This document shows, piece after piece, positions 34,315 to 42,958 of a stretch of DNA of 64,000 nt. Position 1 is the first letter of the stretch; each line of letters opens with the position of its first letter. The stretch spans positions 2,155,030-2,219,029 of the forward strand of contig LR698958.1 in the NCBI GenBank assembly GCA_902381685.1, in the 5' to 3' direction. This DNA is from Lachnospiraceae bacterium (lineage in GTDB: Bacteria; Bacillota; Clostridia; Lachnospirales; Lachnospiraceae). Under the pieces are notes generated by a model that was not told the origin of the DNA, searched no databases, and worked only from the letters and a program-made list of their open reading frames with translations. The position numbers were made by a program, and so were the translations under genes.

Positions 34315-34860
34315 TTATTTTTTGTAATACTTTTCTATCCATCTCCCAAACAAATCAACTGTCAGGTCTCCATCCATGTTGTCGTATTGACTGATGATTG
34401 TTCCATCTTCGACATAAAACATGTTCGGTGTTCCTACAAAGCTTGGAAATACTTCTTTCACCTTTTCACGATCATAAGAAAAATCTTCAAAATTCAAATC
34501 ATATAACTGCACTTTTTCATTTGGCTTATATTCATCAAGAATTTCATACAATTCCTCACAATATGGACATTCTTGATTCGTTATCACTACAAAAAATGAC
34601 TCTTTTGATTCAATTTTTTCTTTTATCTGATCTAAGTTCACAGAAACCAGTTCGACTTGATTATCAGAACTCTTTTCATTGTTTTCGTTATTTACAACTT
34701 CCTCTTTTACAGCATCTTGTTTGGTGTTCTTTTTCGCAGGATCAAATTTCATTGCAGCAATTACTAAAATAGAACAGACTGCTATAACTAAAATTGCGAG
34801 TAGCAAAATCCCCCATTTTTTTGGTGATTTTTTCATTTTTCTAACACCCTTCTTACTCAT
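34315..34860 (-). CDS. Membrane-anchored thioredoxin-like protein
   Basis: The 181-residue protein has a basic N-terminus, one membrane helix (about 17-35), a charged linker and a thioredoxin-like domain with the redox motif CPYC (ECPYCEEL). It would act outside the membrane on disulfides of secreted partners. ATG 34860 overlaps the stop of the lipoprotein gene by 8 bp (ATGAGTAA), suggesting coupling. An internal ATG at 34836 behind AAGGGTG is an alternative. Related small extracytoplasmic thioredoxins accompany bacteriocin or pilus genes. Confidence 0.82.
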   Translation of the reverse strand: MSKKGVRKMKKSPKKWGILLLAILVIAVCSILVIAAMKFDPAKKNTKQDAVKEEVVNNENNEKSSDNQVELVSVNLDQIKEKIESKESFFVVITNQECPYCEELYEILDEYKPNEKVQLYDLNFEDFSYDREKVKEVFPSFVGTPNMFYVEDGTIISQYDNMDGDLTVDLFGRWIEKYYKK

Positions 34861-35407
34861 TTGATTCCAGCCCTTCCGGTACTACATATTTAACCTTATA
34901 GTCAAATTCTTTTTGCTCTTTGTCTATTTTATGATCATCATCATAGTAGAAATAGAAATTATCAATTTTGTCAGTATCTTTATCTACAATTGCAAATAAA
35001 TAAAAATCAAGAGAAACGCCCGGACCTATTTCATCCCAAAAATAACTTTCAATTTCATTGATTAAAACAAGCTTTGCCTGAGTCATTTCTTCATCAGCTT
35101 CTCCCATCACACGGAGTCGATCCATCTGATATACTTTATCGCTCAAATTTTTTAATGTACCATTGAGTACAATGTAGTGATAGCCCTCTTGCTCTTTATA
35201 ATGTGGATAATAACCTTGAGGATTGTTCGGCTTCACTTCATTTTTGATATCAGCAGATTTCACTTCTAATTCAAGTTCATCAATAACAAATTTCTTTCCG
35301 TTGACTTCTTCCAATTCCGTACCTTCATAATCATTTTTTGCACATCCTGACATGAACATCATAATCATTAGGATGACACTAAGTATTTTAAAAATCTTCA
35401 TAATCAT
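34853..35407 (-). CDS. Lipoprotein, DUF4352-like
   Basis: The 184-residue precursor has a lipobox (FMSGCAK, Cys about 22) and then a beta-rich domain resembling DUF4352/Telokin-like lipoproteins. That domain has a long acidic end (FYYDDDHKIDKEQKEF). It is attached to the outer face of the membrane. It overlaps the upstream gene by 4 bp (ATGA) and the downstream gene by 8 bp, so it belongs to a tightly coupled operon. Its role is presumably in assembling or stabilising the surface structure; this is inference. Confidence 0.75.
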   Translation of the reverse strand: MIMKIFKILSVILMIMMFMSGCAKNDYEGTELEEVNGKKFVIDELELEVKSADIKNEVKPNNPQGYYPHYKEQEGYHYIVLNGTLKNLSDKVYQMDRLRVMGEADEEMTQAKLVLINEIESYFWDEIGPGVSLDFYLFAIVDKDTDKIDNFYFYYDDDHKIDKEQKEFDYKVKYVVPEGLESNE

Positions 35408-36165
35408 TCCACTTTCAATACAGATTCAATTTCTCCGCCATTCATTGCAACTTCCGGATCAGCAAGTGTACCCGTATCAATTTTTATCAGTATCGGATGG
35501 CTTCCCTTTGGTAATTTCTCTGAAATATTCAGTTCAACAACTGCAGTACCTGGTTCAATCCATTTACTTTCATAGAGGACTTTATTTCCCTCTTTTAATA
35601 CAATACTATATTTAAAATAGCATGGATTTCCTTCTGGATTTGCCAATCCCGCTGTAATTTCAGTTGTTCCTTCTACCATTTTCAATTCTCCAAACACTGG
35701 CATCATGATCTCTTCTGGATTTTCATTTTTCACTCCATTAGGCATCTGATAAGAAATAGCAGCCTCATCAAGGTCGACCTTCTTATTCTGATCAATAAAA
35801 TATTTCAGCCCAAACATGAGCGGAATAAGTAATAATAAAAGCAATAATAATGCAAGCCATTTTTTGCGTTTCTTTACAATACGAACATATCCTTCTTCGC
35901 CATACTTGTCCATACATGGGATATAACCGTATATTTTCTCGCTTTTCTTCAACTCTTCTCTTTTATCTGTCAGTACCAATTTTCTGCCTGCATAAAAAAG
36001 ACAGTCACCGTTATAGTCTTTTTCACTTCCGACATCCGCAAATACATTATTTAGGTCAATCCCTTGTACTTCCGCCTCTTTCTTTGTTAAATACGGCCAT
36101 CTTTTTCTATTTTTATCTTTCCATAACTTTACACAATCTTTAAGTTTTCTCACTTCATATCTCAT
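35404..36165 (-). CDS. Single-pass membrane protein with NPCYF extracellular domain (paralogue 2)
   Basis: The 253-residue protein has a cytoplasmic N-domain of about 115 residues, a poly-leucine membrane helix (LLLLLLLIPLMFGLKYF, about 117-135) and an extracellular domain of about 115 residues. The extracellular domain has the motif ANPEGNPCYFKYSIVL, then WIEPGTAVVELNI and a VAMNGGEIESVL end. It is paralogous throughout to the next gene upstream (36167-36940). The start 36165 is behind AGAGGAG; the gap to the upstream stop is one base. I do not know a named family; proteins with this NPCYF domain recur in Firmicute surface loci. Confidence 0.75.
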   Translation of the reverse strand: MRYEVRKLKDCVKLWKDKNRKRWPYLTKKEAEVQGIDLNNVFADVGSEKDYNGDCLFYAGRKLVLTDKREELKKSEKIYGYIPCMDKYGEEGYVRIVKKRKKWLALLLLLLLLIPLMFGLKYFIDQNKKVDLDEAAISYQMPNGVKNENPEEIMMPVFGELKMVEGTTEITAGLANPEGNPCYFKYSIVLKEGNKVLYESKWIEPGTAVVELNISEKLPKGSHPILIKIDTGTLADPEVAMNGGEIESVLKVE

Positions 36166-36166
36166 A

Positions 36167-36940
36167 TTAATTCTCCTCTTCCACAACTAATGTAACGTCC
36201 ATTTCTCCCCCGTTCATAGCAACTGTATGATCCTCAAGAGCAAATGTATTCACTATAATCATCGCAGGATACTCACCCGGAGTAAGTTGCTGATTGATGC
36301 TTACTTTTGGTATAGCAGTACCCGGTTCAATCAATCCGGATTTGAAGAGTTCCTCCTTACTATCTTTCATAATGATCTTATACTGAAAATAACAAGGATT
36401 CCCTTTGGGATTTGCCAAATGGATTTCACTTTCCATCGTTTCTGAGTCTACTGTAATCTTCCCAAATATAGGAATTGAAATATTACTATCGTCTTTGTTT
36501 TCTAAGCCTTCAATATGATAGGAAATTGCCGAATTATCAAGGTTCGGACCTTTATCATCCATTAATTTTAATCCAAGAAGAATTAAAAGTCCTAAAAGCA
36601 ATAACAACAGCGGGAGCAAAAATAACCAGCCTTTTTTCTTTTCAATAATTCTAATATATGTATGAGCGGATTCTTCGCTCTCTACACCGATGTAACCAAC
36701 ACATTTCTCACCACTTTTAAGTTTTGGCTGAAATGGTAATACTGGTATCTTTTGTCCATTACCTACCAATACAGAAGGACTATCTTTCTTAATTTTCTTT
36801 TTCACATCACCAACAGTCATATATCCACCATTTGGATATAATTCCTGCATGTGCTTGGCACTTATATATGGCCAAAACTGTTTTTTACTATCTATCCAAA
36901 ACTCTTTTGTATTCTCATTTTCGAGTAATTTGTATATCAT
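36167..36940 (-). CDS. Single-pass membrane protein with NPCYF extracellular domain (paralogue 1)
   Basis: The 257-residue protein repeats the layout of its neighbour. A cytoplasmic N-domain contains FWPYISAKHMQELYP. A leucine-rich helix (about 110-130) and an extracellular domain with LANPKGNPCYFQYKIIM, LIEPGTAIPKVSI and a VAMNGGEMDVTLVVEE end follow. The start 36940 sits behind GGAGGTGGGT. The ribosome site lies directly after a terminator hairpin, so this gene and those after it probably receive only read-through transcripts from the major secreted protein gene. Confidence 0.75.
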   Translation of the reverse strand: MIYKLLENENTKEFWIDSKKQFWPYISAKHMQELYPNGGYMTVGDVKKKIKKDSPSVLVGNGQKIPVLPFQPKLKSGEKCVGYIGVESEESAHTYIRIIEKKKGWLFLLPLLLLLLGLLILLGLKLMDDKGPNLDNSAISYHIEGLENKDDSNISIPIFGKITVDSETMESEIHLANPKGNPCYFQYKIIMKDSKEELFKSGLIEPGTAIPKVSINQQLTPGEYPAMIIVNTFALEDHTVAMNGGEMDVTLVVEEEN

Positions 36941-36947
36941 ACCCACC

Positions 36948-36987
36948 TCCAAAAAGGTTCAATTGGGCTAAAGCCAATTGAACCTTT
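36948..36987 (-). terminator. Internal terminator of the surface operon
   Basis: A perfect 14-bp stem, AAAGGTTCAATTGG with CCAATTGAACCTTT (36987-36974 and 36966-36953), is followed by TT and then the GGAGGTGG ribosome site of the next gene. It lies after the major secreted protein gene and probably lowers expression of the downstream membrane proteins. Confidence 0.8.
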
Positions 36988-37041
36988 CCTCGCCCTTTTT
37001 AGGCTATGTAAACTTGATTTATGAAATAAACAATCTTTTAA

Positions 37042-37638
37042 TTATGCTTTTGGTGTCAAACCATTTCCTTCAAGATCTGTAACTTTAAATGTAAGAGTAT
37101 CATTGAATCTTGTTCCTGGTTTCTCTGCTTTTTCCATTTTATCTACACTTTTTTCTGCAGTAATTGTTGCTTTCTGAACTATTGCATTGACACCTGCTGG
37201 TGGAACAGGTTTTCCAACAGTAAATGTGTGAAACTCCCCTTCTTGAGCTAAATTTATTTTCTGTCCATCTTTCTGCAACTCGTATTCATACTCTTTCGTA
37301 CCTGGCCCTTTATCTGTCACCTCTTTAAGTTTTCCTTTATTAAGTGATAACACTTTTACAGTTGCCGAAAAATTTTCTGGCAGTTTATCATCTTTATTAG
37401 AAGTCTGCATAACAATGTCAATTTCTTTTTTCGGAACCTCTTTTGTCAAATCTACTCTTGCCGGTACTACCATTACCACTTTTCCTTCTGCGTCAATTGC
37501 TGCAGAACTTGTTGTATAAAATACATCAGTTGTCTTGGACGCATTTGTAGGTGCCGCAGATACTGGTACTGCTGCCAATCCCATTCCCATAATTCCTACA
37601 AGTGCCATTGCTCCTAATTTTGTAATATTCTTTTTCAT
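37042..37638 (-). CDS. Secreted beta-rich protein, probable major subunit of the surface locus
   Basis: The 198-residue precursor has a clear signal peptide (about 1-28, ending VSAAP). Its mature part begins with DVFYTTSSAAIDAEGKVV and VPARVDLTKEV and ends NDTLTFKVTDLEGNG. The VPxxxxL start and TxTFxV end also frame the C-terminal modules of both giant proteins, so they may share a fold; the pattern recalls WxL domains without the WxL residues. It has a strong ribosome site (AAAGGAG) and is followed by a strong terminator, as for an abundant structural protein. The family is not recognised. Confidence 0.72.
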   Translation of the reverse strand: MKKNITKLGAMALVGIMGMGLAAVPVSAAPTNASKTTDVFYTTSSAAIDAEGKVVMVVPARVDLTKEVPKKEIDIVMQTSNKDDKLPENFSATVKVLSLNKGKLKEVTDKGPGTKEYEYELQKDGQKINLAQEGEFHTFTVGKPVPPAGVNAIVQKATITAEKSVDKMEKAEKPGTRFNDTLTFKVTDLEGNGLTPKA

Positions 37639-37764
37639 ATCTTTTTTCTCCTTTGTTAATCTTTTTTATTTTTTTAATGTTATTTTATCCGTTTTCTAAA
37701 CGCTTTATTTTTAGTTTTCTAGAGGATGGAATTCCTAATAATAACTTATTTATATAATCTATCT

Positions 37765-38052
37765 TTATCCCCTCTTCCTTTTTTCGTCCTCCTTCCGTTT
37801 TAATAAAATTATACAAGTTATTGCCGAGATGCTTATGCCTAATGCAATAATGTATTTCTTAATATATATGTCATCACCAGTAGTAGGGGTTCCGCCTGGG
37901 ATTGTTGGCTTTCCGCTTGGGATTGTTGCGATTGTTGATGTCGTATATCCTACTTCTGTCTGATTACTACCTGATGCTGCGTATACTGGTGATGACAGTG
38001 CAAGTAGAAGTAAAAAAGTAAGTACAAATGATCTTATTTTCTTATTGCTCAT
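37765..38052 (-). CDS. Small sortase-type anchored protein (copy 1)
   Basis: The 95-residue precursor has a signal peptide (about 1-26, ending VYAAS) and a short mature segment with VGYTTSTIATIPSGKP. A TPTTGDD sorting-type signal follows, then a hydrophobic helix and a basic LLKRKEDEKRKRG tail. It is a paralogue of the 29573-29830 product. It starts 10 bp after the giant gene, with AGGAGG as ribosome site. Sortase is not encoded in the window. Confidence 0.8.
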   Translation of the reverse strand: MSNKKIRSFVLTFLLLLALSSPVYAASGSNQTEVGYTTSTIATIPSGKPTIPGGTPTTGDDIYIKKYIIALGISISAITCIILLKRKEDEKRKRG

Positions 38053-38062
38053 TTTTTTCCTC

Positions 38063-41000
38063 CTACTGTGCTACCGGTGATACTGTAAAGGTGATCGTTC
38101 CTTTCAACTGTAATCCTTCAGGTAAACCTTTCGGTTTGTCACCTTTCAAATAGAAATCAAATAATGTTTTATCACTATTTGTACCATCATATGTAAAAGA
38201 CCGTTTAGTTCCTGGTTGAATAATCTGATCTGTTTGCATTCCTCCTATATTTGAGGCTGAATACATTTCTATGTTATTTACCTGGTATCTACCTGTTGAA
38301 TCTGCTAACGTTTTGTTCCAACTCATCGATACATAAAATGGTTTATTCTTTATAAACTCTTCATGTTGTTGCTCATTGTAACTTCCTGTTTTTCCATTCA
38401 CCAAGGCATTATTAGTAGTTATCCAATCATAGTCCGTTTTCTTCTCGTATTCATGCTCAAATGCTTCTACCATGACTTTATTAGATTTATGAAGCGATTC
38501 AATTATTTCTTTTGAAGTTCCAGAGCCGCCGTCTACAACGGTCTTTTCTTCTAATGTAATAGATGATGGAACATTGATAAATGCGCTCGCATTCTGAACT
38601 ACTCTAAGCTGTAGTCTATCGCTTTCACTCCAACCTTTATTTTTTCCTTCTTTAACAAACTCTTGTTCAGTTGAAACTTCTTCTAATGCATTATCGTCAT
38701 CATATGCTACATTTACACGATAAAATCCTTTATAAGCATTTTCGTCATTCATCATTTCCACTCTTCCAAGTAACGGTGCAAACCACTTTTGTTTGTTTTT
38801 ATCATATATTACCTTAGCATATGGACCTGTAGCAGATTTACTGAAACCTTTTGTTATGATTGCTTTGCTTGTATCATTAATTTCTAATTTTTTCCACGTC
38901 TTTCCATCATCACTATGTTCAAATACAATATAGAACTTTGAAGCATCTAATTTGCTTTGTTCTGTCCCTATATTATGATTTGCAGGTTTAACATCAAAGT
39001 AAAAACGTCCTAATTCATAAGCATTCAACCTTTCTTTTTCAGGTGTATGTATATCCGTTGCTGACATTTTTTCATCAGCTGTTGGATAAAACAAAACATC
39101 TTTATGTTTAGTAGCATGCACTGTTGCTGTAGCTTTTCCCCAAACTGCATATAATATCTTCTCCGATGGATAACCGCTCCCTACCTTCTCATCTTTGATT
39201 TTGTAATCAGCTCCATTTAAAACAACTACATCACCATTTTGAGTCTCAGCCCATCCTTTAAGAACGAGACCTTCTTTATGCGTAAATGCATGCGTATGTA
39301 TTCTAGGACTTTTATAATAATATGTCTCTATATCTGTTGGCTGACTCTGATTTGGTGCAAGTTCGCCTCCATTAGCATCTAGGTGTATTTTAATTTTCTT
39401 TGGTCGTATCGTAGCCTTTACATCTGTTGATACATGCGTTTCTAATTGATTGTCTGGCAAAAGCTGACTATTTTTTTCTCCTGGTTTCCATGTCAGATTA
39501 GTGGATAACAAATCTGTTCCATCAGGCTTTCTGCTGTAGCCCAAAAAATCAAATGGCTTATCTTTGAGTGTAACCATAAATTCTTCGTTATTATCAATCT
39601 GTTCTACCAATCTAATAGAGTTTTTATCTAATGTTGCTTTTTCATCTTCATTTAATCCACTTTCATCTTCAATAAAATTGAGCTTTACATTTATAGTATT
39701 TGTTTTTCTTGTTTTAAACTTTGCTACAATTGTACTGTCCAATACAAAGAATTGTTCATCTGTAATCTCGCTCGGAGTATATAAATAATTTCCCACTGAA
39801 TCCTTACTATCAATTGGAACAGTAATAGTTATCATTTTCCCACTATCTTTAGGGTCGTTAGGATCTCCAGGAACCCACTTCTTTTCTCTCGCTTCCCAAC
39901 CTTCAAAAATATATTTATTTGAGTCATACGCTGGTTCTGGAATTTTATATTCTCGCTTATGCAAATACATATCGATATTAAAATCATTCTTCGTCTGCTC
40001 ATCCACAGAATCAGGTCTTCTTCCTGGTTTCCAATCATTGTCACTTATATCCTGCAAAGTGTTTCCGTCAAATTGTTTTTGGAATTTTATTTTGTAGCCT
40101 TTATTGAGATACATAACAACCTCACTCCACTGTCCAGGCAAAATAAATCTCTTTTGATCAACCGGGGTCTGAATTCTCACGTTATACCATCCCGGTTTAT
40201 TCGGAGATTGTCCCCATTTTTTATCAGGGATTCCCTTAAACTCTTGTCCTCCCGGCATTCCAGTTCCCTTGTAATCCTGCACTTGTTTAAACCAATACAT
40301 ACTTCCTCTAGGATCCAGTTCTTTTTCTAAATCTCCGGTTCTATCTTTTACTCGAGGATATGAGTTACCATCAATGTAATACTGACCAATATCTCTTACC
40401 CATTCCTTTCCACTCCACCAATGCTGATGTCCAAAATTTGCTTTTTCAAGAACAGGACGAGTAACAATAGTAAATAGATGTCCTCCTTTTGCATTTGTCC
40501 ACTTGTAATTTCCACAATACCTAATATCATTAACATCTACTCTTTTCTCTCCTTCAGAATCACTCCCCGATGGACGTGGTGTGATTTTTTGTCCACTACC
40601 ATTTGCCCAATCTTTGTCATATCTATAATAAAAATCCGGACTATTTAATACCGATTCTCCCCATCCATTTTCTGGATTGGCATAATAACATCTATCTTTC
40701 GGATCAATAACCGCATCATTTAATCGATATCCATGATGAACAGCTTCTCCCTTATTTCTAGGCCAGTATTTATCAATCAATTTCCATTCTGAATAGTGTC
40801 CTAGATAACTATTAGTATCATAATCCCAATATTTCCAGTCGGAATCCGGATTCTGATTCGGTTTGTTTGTTTGATTTGGATTGGATGGTCCTTTGTTACC
40901 ATAACCTCCACCCTGACATACATCATTGTAATTAACTCTATCGTCATACCGACTATTCTGATTTCTCAACAAATCTTCATCCGTAATCTCCGGTATCTCT

Positions 41001-41350
41001 TCCTCACCTTCATCGCTCAGTATTGCTACCGCCTCTTCTAAAACTTCTCCACTTTCTCCTATCACCGGCTCACTATCCGGAACTGTAACTTCACTGTCTA
41101 CCTGACCACCTTCTGTTTCTACCTCCGGCAATGGAGTATCTGGTACTATATTTTCTTCCGGCTGAACTTCTTCTGCTTGAATTTCATTTTCCTGTTCATT
41201 TTCAACCACATCATTTGTAACTCCCTCTGCCACTTCTGATGTCGTATCTTCTTGAGGATTCCCTGCCCCTACATAGAAGAAGTCATTTCCCAAGATCGAA
41301 AGAACTAATGCAGCAGATAATAAAACTTTAGCCAACTTCTTTTTTATCAT
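38063..41350 (-). CDS. Giant secreted surface protein with InlB-type repeat (copy 1)
   Basis: The 1095-residue protein has a signal peptide (VLLSAALVLSILGN), an acidic Glu/Val/Pro spacer (about 35-120) and a conserved EITDED...YNDVCQGGG block. A large unassigned middle part and one InlB_B-type repeat near 650-740 (LDANGG, LKGWAETQNGD, LYAVWG) follow. The C-terminal module (about 925-1095) starts VPSSITL and ends GTITFTVS. It is paralogous to the 29843-33139 product with the same domain order. The 361-base upstream gap carries an Rrf2-type dyad motif shared with both regulator genes. Role unknown, probably surface adhesion or structure. Confidence 0.8.
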   Translation of the reverse strand: MIKKKLAKVLLSAALVLSILGNDFFYVGAGNPQEDTTSEVAEGVTNDVVENEQENEIQAEEVQPEENIVPDTPLPEVETEGGQVDSEVTVPDSEPVIGESGEVLEEAVAILSDEGEEEIPEITDEDLLRNQNSRYDDRVNYNDVCQGGGYGNKGPSNPNQTNKPNQNPDSDWKYWDYDTNSYLGHYSEWKLIDKYWPRNKGEAVHHGYRLNDAVIDPKDRCYYANPENGWGESVLNSPDFYYRYDKDWANGSGQKITPRPSGSDSEGEKRVDVNDIRYCGNYKWTNAKGGHLFTIVTRPVLEKANFGHQHWWSGKEWVRDIGQYYIDGNSYPRVKDRTGDLEKELDPRGSMYWFKQVQDYKGTGMPGGQEFKGIPDKKWGQSPNKPGWYNVRIQTPVDQKRFILPGQWSEVVMYLNKGYKIKFQKQFDGNTLQDISDNDWKPGRRPDSVDEQTKNDFNIDMYLHKREYKIPEPAYDSNKYIFEGWEAREKKWVPGDPNDPKDSGKMITITVPIDSKDSVGNYLYTPSEITDEQFFVLDSTIVAKFKTRKTNTINVKLNFIEDESGLNEDEKATLDKNSIRLVEQIDNNEEFMVTLKDKPFDFLGYSRKPDGTDLLSTNLTWKPGEKNSQLLPDNQLETHVSTDVKATIRPKKIKIHLDANGGELAPNQSQPTDIETYYYKSPRIHTHAFTHKEGLVLKGWAETQNGDVVVLNGADYKIKDEKVGSGYPSEKILYAVWGKATATVHATKHKDVLFYPTADEKMSATDIHTPEKERLNAYELGRFYFDVKPANHNIGTEQSKLDASKFYIVFEHSDDGKTWKKLEINDTSKAIITKGFSKSATGPYAKVIYDKNKQKWFAPLLGRVEMMNDENAYKGFYRVNVAYDDDNALEEVSTEQEFVKEGKNKGWSESDRLQLRVVQNASAFINVPSSITLEEKTVVDGGSGTSKEIIESLHKSNKVMVEAFEHEYEKKTDYDWITTNNALVNGKTGSYNEQQHEEFIKNKPFYVSMSWNKTLADSTGRYQVNNIEMYSASNIGGMQTDQIIQPGTKRSFTYDGTNSDKTLFDFYLKGDKPKGLPEGLQLKGTITFTVSPVAQ

Positions 41351-41475
41351 CTCTATTCCTCTTTTCTTAAAATATTATTTTCAAACAAAATCCATCATTG
41401 TATTGATGCAACTTTGTTCCGCAACCTACTTGAATGTTACCTAATTAGTAATCTCTGTGTGATTAATCAAAACAT

Positions 41476-41492
41476 GACAACGCATGGTTTGT
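41476..41492. promoter_or_regulatory. Dyad motif copy 1 (candidate Rrf2 operator)
   Basis: GACAACGCATGGTTTGT contains the half-sites ACAAC and GTTTGT. About 110 bp around it aligns without gaps to copy 2, including TTAATCAAAA, AAATATAAATGCTA, ATAAAC and a TAGCAT able to pair with ATGCTA. It lies 126 bases before the giant protein start. The rest of the gap 41351-41712 shows nothing else. Confidence 0.5.
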
Positions 41493-41712
41493 TTTAGGTG
41501 AAATATAAATGCTAAAATAAACACCGGTTTTCCTAGTAGATACCGTAGCATTCAGTCTGCCTTCATCGTGTTTTTGATACATCAATAATAGACACATATT
41601 TATTTGTTTATCGCAATATTAACAGATAGAATTTATTTTGTCTAGTATTTTTTTATTTTTTTCTTAGCGCTTTGATCAGCATATTTAACATATAGTAATC
41701 TCTTTTAATACT

Positions 41713-42111
41713 CTACTCTGCCAGATCAATCAACTTTATATTCTGCATGCGTTCTTCAACAGCTTTTTGTAATACAAGATATACTTCTCTTACTTTGCAT
41801 GTATCTTCCGCATGTCTGTTACAACAACCATCTGTATCTAAACATTTGTTAATTGCTGTTGTAGTTTCTGTTGCTATAACAACATCCCACAGACTAATTT
41901 CTTCAGGTCTTGGCAATAAATTTACCCCGCCATTAACTCCTTGGTAGCAAGCAACAATATTTGCAGCTTCTAATTTTTTTGTCACCTTCAGCACATATGT
42001 TTTCGGTATGTCCAGCTTTTCTGAAAGAATTGCTGAGCTTGTTACCTCATTGTTTTTTATTAAATATAAAACTATGCGAATTCCATAATCTGTAGTTACA
42101 CTTAATTGCAT
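41713..42111 (-). CDS. Rrf2-family transcription regulator (copy 1)
   Basis: The 132-residue protein has an N-terminal winged helix (TTDYGIRIVLYL, LDIPKTYVLKVTKKLEAANIV, NGGVNL wing) and the Rrf2 dimer helix. Cysteines at about 99-116 (CLDTDGCC and TCKVREVY) sit where IscR/NsrR hold an iron-sulfur cluster. It is about 60 percent identical by eye to the neighbour at 42501-42896. The start at 42111 has AGGAGGAG upstream, and a dyad motif lies 70 bases before it. It probably regulates itself, its paralogue and the surface operon. Confidence 0.85.
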   Translation of the reverse strand: MQLSVTTDYGIRIVLYLIKNNEVTSSAILSEKLDIPKTYVLKVTKKLEAANIVACYQGVNGGVNLLPRPEEISLWDVVIATETTTAINKCLDTDGCCNRHAEDTCKVREVYLVLQKAVEERMQNIKLIDLAE

Positions 42112-42180
42112 GAAATTCTCCTCCTCCCCTTTTGACCATAAAAAAGGTCAAAATAACAGTGCTGTTCTTAATCAAAATCG

Positions 42181-42197
42181 GACAACTCAGGGTTTGT
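42181..42197. promoter_or_regulatory. Dyad motif copy 2 (candidate Rrf2 operator)
   Basis: GACAACTCAGGGTTTGT lies 70 bases upstream of the first Rrf2 gene. Downstream on the plus strand ATGCTATTA and TAATAGCAT could pair in a 9-bp stem, where copy 1 has AATGCTA and TAGCATT. The gap 42112-42500 contains no gene. Confidence 0.5.
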
Positions 42198-42500
42198 ATA
42201 AACCAAAATATAAATGCTATTATAAACGCTTAATTTATTGGGAAGTTTAATAGCATCTGGCTGTCTGGTTTTGTGTTCTCCACAAAAAGTCTTTATTTGT
42301 CTTGTTAGCGTCATAATATCAGATTCATTTCCATTTGTCTATAATTTTTTTACGAATTTTGACTTTTTTATCCTATATTATTTTTAGTCTTGACAAACTA
42401 AAAAAGGCTAACAGCAATCATGCTATTAAACCTTTTTTCATCATATTTGTATTATTTTCATGAACTGTTTTATACATCCAATCTAGCTGTTATATACTCT

Positions 42501-42896
42501 CTATGTCAAATCTATCAACTTGATAGATTGCAACCGATCTTCTACCGCCTGCTGTAACAATCCATATACTTTTCTTAGTTTACAATAATCCTCTGCTTTC
42601 ACATCATACTCATTTTCCTGCTCCATACATTTGTTAATAACAGTCGTACTTTCAACTGCCGATATCACATCCCATAATGTGATTTGTGCAGGATCCCCAG
42701 CCAATCCAATCCCACCATTGACTCCCTGATAACTTGTGACAATGTTCGCAAGTTCCAGTTTTTTAGTCACTTTGAGCACATAGGTTTTGGGGATTTCCAG
42801 CTGCTCTGCAAGAACTCCAGAAGATATAATCTCATTATTCTTAATCAAATATAATACTATCCTTATCCCATAATCTGTTGTTGCACTTAACTGCAT
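42501..42896 (-). CDS. Rrf2-family transcription regulator (copy 2)
   Basis: The 131-residue paralogue of the adjacent regulator has the same helix-turn-helix (LEIPKTYVLKVTKKLE) and only two cysteines in the cluster region (KCMEQ, DYCKLRKVY). An iron-sulfur cluster is therefore less certain. ATG 42896 is preceded by a perfect AAAGGAGGG; an in-frame ATG 30 bases upstream has no such site. A diverged dyad motif lies 63 bases upstream. The two regulators may compete for or share the same operators. Confidence 0.85.
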   Translation of the reverse strand: MQLSATTDYGIRIVLYLIKNNEIISSGVLAEQLEIPKTYVLKVTKKLELANIVTSYQGVNGGIGLAGDPAQITLWDVISAVESTTVINKCMEQENEYDVKAEDYCKLRKVYGLLQQAVEDRLQSIKLIDLT

Positions 42897-42958
42897 AACA
42901 CCCTCCTTTCGTGTGAATAATCGCAAAATTATGCATTCAACCTTACTGTTTTTTACAA

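Noticed and set aside
41464..41575. Possible c-di-GMP or other known riboswitch upstream of the giant surface protein
   Set aside because: I looked for the conserved GEMM blocks on both strands and did not find them; the dyad shared with the Rrf2 genes fits a protein operator better.
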